Source of the DNA: Alphaproteobacteria bacterium
Lineage (GTDB): Bacteria; Pseudomonadota; Alphaproteobacteria; JANQMY01
Direction: 5' to 3'
Assembly: GCA_028289425.1 (NCBI GenBank)
Contig: JANQPL010000011.1
Location: 248,001 to 312,000, forward strand
Length of the DNA stretch: 64,000 bases
How positions within the stretch are numbered: the first letter of the stretch is position 1; each line of letters begins with the position of its first letter. Position numbers and translations under genes: made by a program. The notes under the pieces were generated by a model that was not told where the DNA came from, searched no databases, and worked only from the letters and a program-made list of their open reading frames with translations. Shown piece by piece: positions 61,840-64,000 of the stretch.

Positions 61840-62274
61840 TCAGCCACCAAGTTTTTGCCGAAGGGCTGCAACACGTTCACTGTTGACCCCTCGATCGGAA
61901 TAGCCGACGCGCGACGCGGACCGCACATGGACCGCGTCCTCAGCCAGACGAAACTCCACATCATCAACGAAGCCGAACGTCCGGGATGTGAATTCCGCGG
62001 CGAGGTAGGTGTCGTCCTGTCGCGTCACGACGCCCCCCATGTCTGTGATCGCGGCCGGCAGCTGGGCCCAGGCATCCACCGGCAACGGATCAACCTTCTT
62101 GTCGTCCGGGACGTCGGCCTCGCTGGACACGCAATTGGGCGACGATGGGCAGGGGGCGAGGCGCCCTTCGACAAGGCCGGGCGCAGTGCCGCCTTGAGAA
62201 CTCTGCCCCAGGTAAAAGAATGTGCCGACACCCAGCGCCACCAATAGAATGACCCCGTAAAGTACATATCTCAT
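61840..62274 (-). CDS. DUF1499 domain protein
   Basis: 144 residues. A signal anchor lies at about residues 3-22 (Y-V-L-Y-G-V-I-L-L-V-A-L-G-V-G-T-F-F). The domain core is C-P-S-S-P-N-C-V-S-S, two cysteines in a short loop, followed by F-V-D-D-V-E-F-R-L and S-A-S-R-V-G-Y-S-D-R-G-V-N. Function unknown; many members are periplasmic. It is convergent with doxX and has the second Rrf2-like operator 29 bp upstream of its start. Confidence 0.87.
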   Translation of the reverse strand: MRYVLYGVILLVALGVGTFFYLGQSSQGGTAPGLVEGRLAPCPSSPNCVSSEADVPDDKKVDPLPVDAWAQLPAAITDMGGVVTRQDDTYLAAEFTSRTFGFVDDVEFRLAEDAVHVRSASRVGYSDRGVNSERVAALRQKLGG

Positions 62275-62302
62275 GGAAACTCACCTCCCCACATAGAACT
62301 AA

Positions 62303-62325
62303 TTACGGATATACGTTATCCATAA
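62303..62325. promoter_or_regulatory. Second Rrf2-like operator, upstream of the DUF1499 gene
   Basis: TTACGGATA-TACGT-TATCCATAA: eight of nine arm positions pair around a 5-bp spacer. The central GGATA-N5-TATCC is identical in plan to 61177-61193. It is 29 bp upstream of the DUF1499 ATG, a position from which a repressor would block transcription. Confidence 0.7.
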
Positions 62326-62424
62326 ATAGCGTGAAGGTAAAGCCCAAGGCGGCGGCTGGCGGCGTTGATGACGGCCTAAGAGGTTGCTGACCTGCGCGCT
62401 CAGTTGGGCAGTCGATTGAACGCG

Positions 62425-62562
62425 ATGACGCCGGTTTGGATGATCAATGCGTTCGCCGTTTTTGTGGCAGGGTATTTCGCCCGCGAGAGCGCCAATCTCC
62501 ATTTAGGCGTCGCGCTTGTCGCCTTTTATGCCGTCTCTCATTTCATTATGTTGGTTCCATAG
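62425..62562 (+). CDS. Small membrane protein ORF or remnant
   Basis: 45 residues, M-T-P-V-W-M-I-N-A-F-A-V-F-V-A-G, then A-R-E-S-A-N-L-H-L-G-V-A-L-V-A-F-Y, mostly two hydrophobic segments. The frame is open upstream to a TAA at 62377-62379. There is no ribosome site of note. Just after it, another frame (62581-62664) encodes a further hydrophobic stretch, L-P-T-T-L-G-L-L-P-M-L-V-L. Together they may be the frameshifted remains of a membrane protein gene in the 390-bp gap 62275-62664. Confidence 0.35.
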   Translation: MTPVWMINAFAVFVAGYFARESANLHLGVALVAFYAVSHFIMLVP

Positions 62563-62664
62563 CTTTGAAATACCGGCGAATTGTGGCTTTTGCCGACGAC
62601 GCTGGGTTTGCTTCCGATGCTGGTATTGTCGGCAGGACTAGTCGGTCAATTGGAGAGACGCGAA

Positions 62665-63507
62665 ATGAAAGACTTTAACAGCAAAGTGAGTGTCGTCACG
62701 GGGGCTGCGAGCGGCATTGGCCACGCGACGGCTCAGCGATTTGCCGAAGAGGGCATGAAAGTTGTTCTGGCCGACATCGAAGAACCCCGCCTCAATCAAG
62801 TGGTCGGACAGTTAAGGGATGCAGGTCACGATGTGATCGGCGTGCCGACGGATGTGTCGGATTGGCAGGCGGTCCAACAGCTTGCCGACAAAACGATCGA
62901 CACGTTTGGCGCCGTGCATGTGGTGCACAACAATGCCGGCGTGGTTGTTTCCGGACCGATCGAAGAGCTGTCCCTGTCTGACTGGGAATGGGTGTTGGGT
63001 GTTGACCTTTGGAGTGTCATCTATGGCATCAAGGCATTCCTGCCACTGATCAAACAGGCGGGCGAAGGCCACATTGTCAACACCTCGTCGACCGCCGGCC
63101 TCCAGTCCAATGCGGGGATCGGCCCCTATAATGTGGCGAAGTTCGGTGTCGTCGCCTTAACCGAAACCCTGCGGCTTGAATTGGATGCGGCCGATGCGCC
63201 CATCTCCGCCTCCGTTCTGTGTCCCGGGGCGATTGACACACAGATCGTCCATAGCAAGCGCAACCGGCCGGCGGACTCTGCTGCAGACCACCAGTCCAGC
63301 GCCATTGAAGACGCCTTCGAGAAAAATGCCGGCGCTCTGTTAGAGCAGCAAGGGATGGCCCCTTCAAAAGTCGCAGACATGGTCGTGGACGCCATTCGCA
63401 ACAACGACTTCTGGATCATCACCCATCCCGAGTGGAAGGGGGTGATGAAGCAGCGCGTCGCCGCCATGGACAAGGACAATTCCCTGCATACGGGATTTGG
63501 CGGCTGA
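62665..63507 (+). CDS. Short-chain dehydrogenase/reductase
   Basis: 280 residues. The ATG at 62665 has GGAGAGACG 4-12 nt upstream; an upstream in-frame TTG would add a hydrophobic piece without a ribosome site. The cofactor loop is T-G-A-A-S-G-I-G-H; N-N-A-G-V and N-T-S-S-T-A-G-L (Ser141/142) follow, with Tyr155 and Lys159 as catalytic pair. The usual tetrad Asn is Asp (G-V-D-L-W). The extended C-terminus with H-P-E-W-K-G-V-M fits the longer SDR group seen in aromatic and fatty acid pathways. Confidence 0.87.
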   Translation: MKDFNSKVSVVTGAASGIGHATAQRFAEEGMKVVLADIEEPRLNQVVGQLRDAGHDVIGVPTDVSDWQAVQQLADKTIDTFGAVHVVHNNAGVVVSGPIEELSLSDWEWVLGVDLWSVIYGIKAFLPLIKQAGEGHIVNTSSTAGLQSNAGIGPYNVAKFGVVALTETLRLELDAADAPISASVLCPGAIDTQIVHSKRNRPADSAADHQSSAIEDAFEKNAGALLEQQGMAPSKVADMVVDAIRNNDFWIITHPEWKGVMKQRVAAMDKDNSLHTGFGG

Positions 63508-63550
63508 GTTGCTATGGCGTGGGCGCCGATACCCCGCGAACGCCAGATCG

Positions 63551-64000
63551 TCAGCCTACGTTGCTCTTCACATAGCCTGCCAAAACACGGGCGAGTTCGG
63601 ACGGCGCCGAAAACATGGGCATATGACCCGACACGATGTTGTGTTCGATCGGAACGCCGGACCGGTTGGCCATCCATTGCTGATGCTGTGGCGTCAGTGC
63701 GCGATCCTCTGTGCATAGAATGTAACTCTTTGGGATCGAACCAAAACCGTCTGCCAGTCTTATCTTCGTGATTCCTGGCCGCAGGGGGTTGTCTCCGAGC
63801 TGGCGTGTCGCGTTGCGCTCGTCTTCCTCTGCGCAATCATGAAACAGGGCGTCATGGCAGACGCTTTCATCAAGGGAGATACGCCCGGACAACACTCTTG
63901 GCCGGACACCAGGGCCGAGCAGCGAATCTTCATCTTTGCGGGCCAGCTGGATCAGGCGTTCTTGGTTTACGGGAACGAACGCCGCAAGATAGACGAGTTT
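63551..64000 (-). CDS. Alpha/beta hydrolase, C-terminal part (cut by window end)
   Basis: 150 residues; the frame is open from the window edge (K-L-V-Y-L-A-A-F-V-P on entry) to the stop at 63551. K-S-Y-I-L-C-T-E-D-R-A-L-T-P-Q-H contains the likely catalytic Asp region and G-H-M-P-M-F-S the catalytic His (S-G-H-M-P). This is typical of salicylate-esterase/EstC-like hydrolases. The nucleophile Ser would be upstream of the window. The SDR gene is convergent, 43 bp away. Confidence 0.8.
   Translation of the reverse strand, partial: KLVYLAAFVPVNQERLIQLARKDEDSLLGPGVRPRVLSGRISLDESVCHDALFHDCAEEDERNATRQLGDNPLRPGITKIRLADGFGSIPKSYILCTEDRALTPQHQQWMANRSGVPIEHNIVSGHMPMFSAPSELARVLAGYVKSNVG

Overview
The window reads as chromosomal DNA of a GC-rich Gram-negative bacterium, most likely an alphaproteobacterium. 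Indications are a UrcA-family secreted protein, a CYP153-type P450, many glutathione S-transferases, CaiB and acyl-CoA enzymes, DoxX/Rrf2 pairs, DUF1499, and dispersed palindromic repeats of types common in that class. This is inferred from gene content; there is no rRNA, tRNA, CRISPR array, phage or classical IS element in the window to confirm it. Coding density is high and most intergenic space is repeats or regulatory sites.

Layout. 1-4.5 kb: the tail of a probable PhyH-type oxygenase, a NodU/CmcH-type carbamoyltransferase, a small GIY-YIG nuclease gene boxed between two copies of one palindromic repeat, a CaiB-type CoA-transferase and a GST. 4.6-12.6 kb: peptidoglycan recycling (Mpl-like ligase and LD-carboxypeptidase), an aminoglycoside-phosphotransferase-like kinase, an ATP-grasp enzyme, an FkbM methyltransferase, an HSL-type esterase and a GST. 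12.6-18.3 kb: a secreted GH2 glycosidase, a VapBC-type toxin-antitoxin pair whose promoter lies in a perfect 34-bp palindrome, a CYP153-type alkane hydroxylase and an acyl-CoA synthetase. 18.3-31.8 kb: an MDR oxidoreductase, UrcA, a Crp-like regulator facing an adenylate cyclase-TPR-rhodanese fusion, a tight five-gene operon (metallo-beta-lactamase fold alkylsulfatase-like enzyme, two transporters, LLM monooxygenase, SMP-30 lactonase) and a Na/Ca exchanger. 31.9-39.3 kb: an acyl-CoA dehydrogenase, asd, and a TetR-controlled aromatic-degradation-like operon with an unusual carboxymuconolactone decarboxylase-nitroreductase fusion.

39-45 kb is a coherent ion and bicarbonate module: nhaA with a strongly structured leader RNA, the bicarbonate transporter sbtA and its PII-like partner sbtB, a tandem universal stress protein, and an OxyR-like LysR regulator that has lost the peroxidatic cysteine. 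OxyR-type ATAG-N7-CTAT boxes lie in front of sbtA/nhaA and of the stress protein gene, with the same 36-bp register, so these genes probably form one regulon. 46.9-51.4 kb is a complete ptxABCDE operon (phosphite ABC importer, phosphite dehydrogenase, LysR regulator), which would let the cell use phosphite as a phosphorus source.

51.6-64 kb holds mixed redox and detoxification genes (HCCA isomerase, GST, nitroreductase, GMC oxidoreductase, cytochrome c' with cytochrome b561), a SmtB-like zinc sensor with a His-rich metal-binding protein, an Rrf2 regulator with two matching operators (its own DoxX divergon and a DUF1499 gene), an SDR, and an alpha/beta hydrolase cut by the window edge. At least five families of dispersed palindromes are interspersed; several abut or enter gene ends. 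The observations most worth following are the nhaA-sbtAB-usp-OxyR-like module, the ptx operon, the repeat-boxed GIY-YIG gene, and the apparently leaderless toxin-antitoxin promoter.
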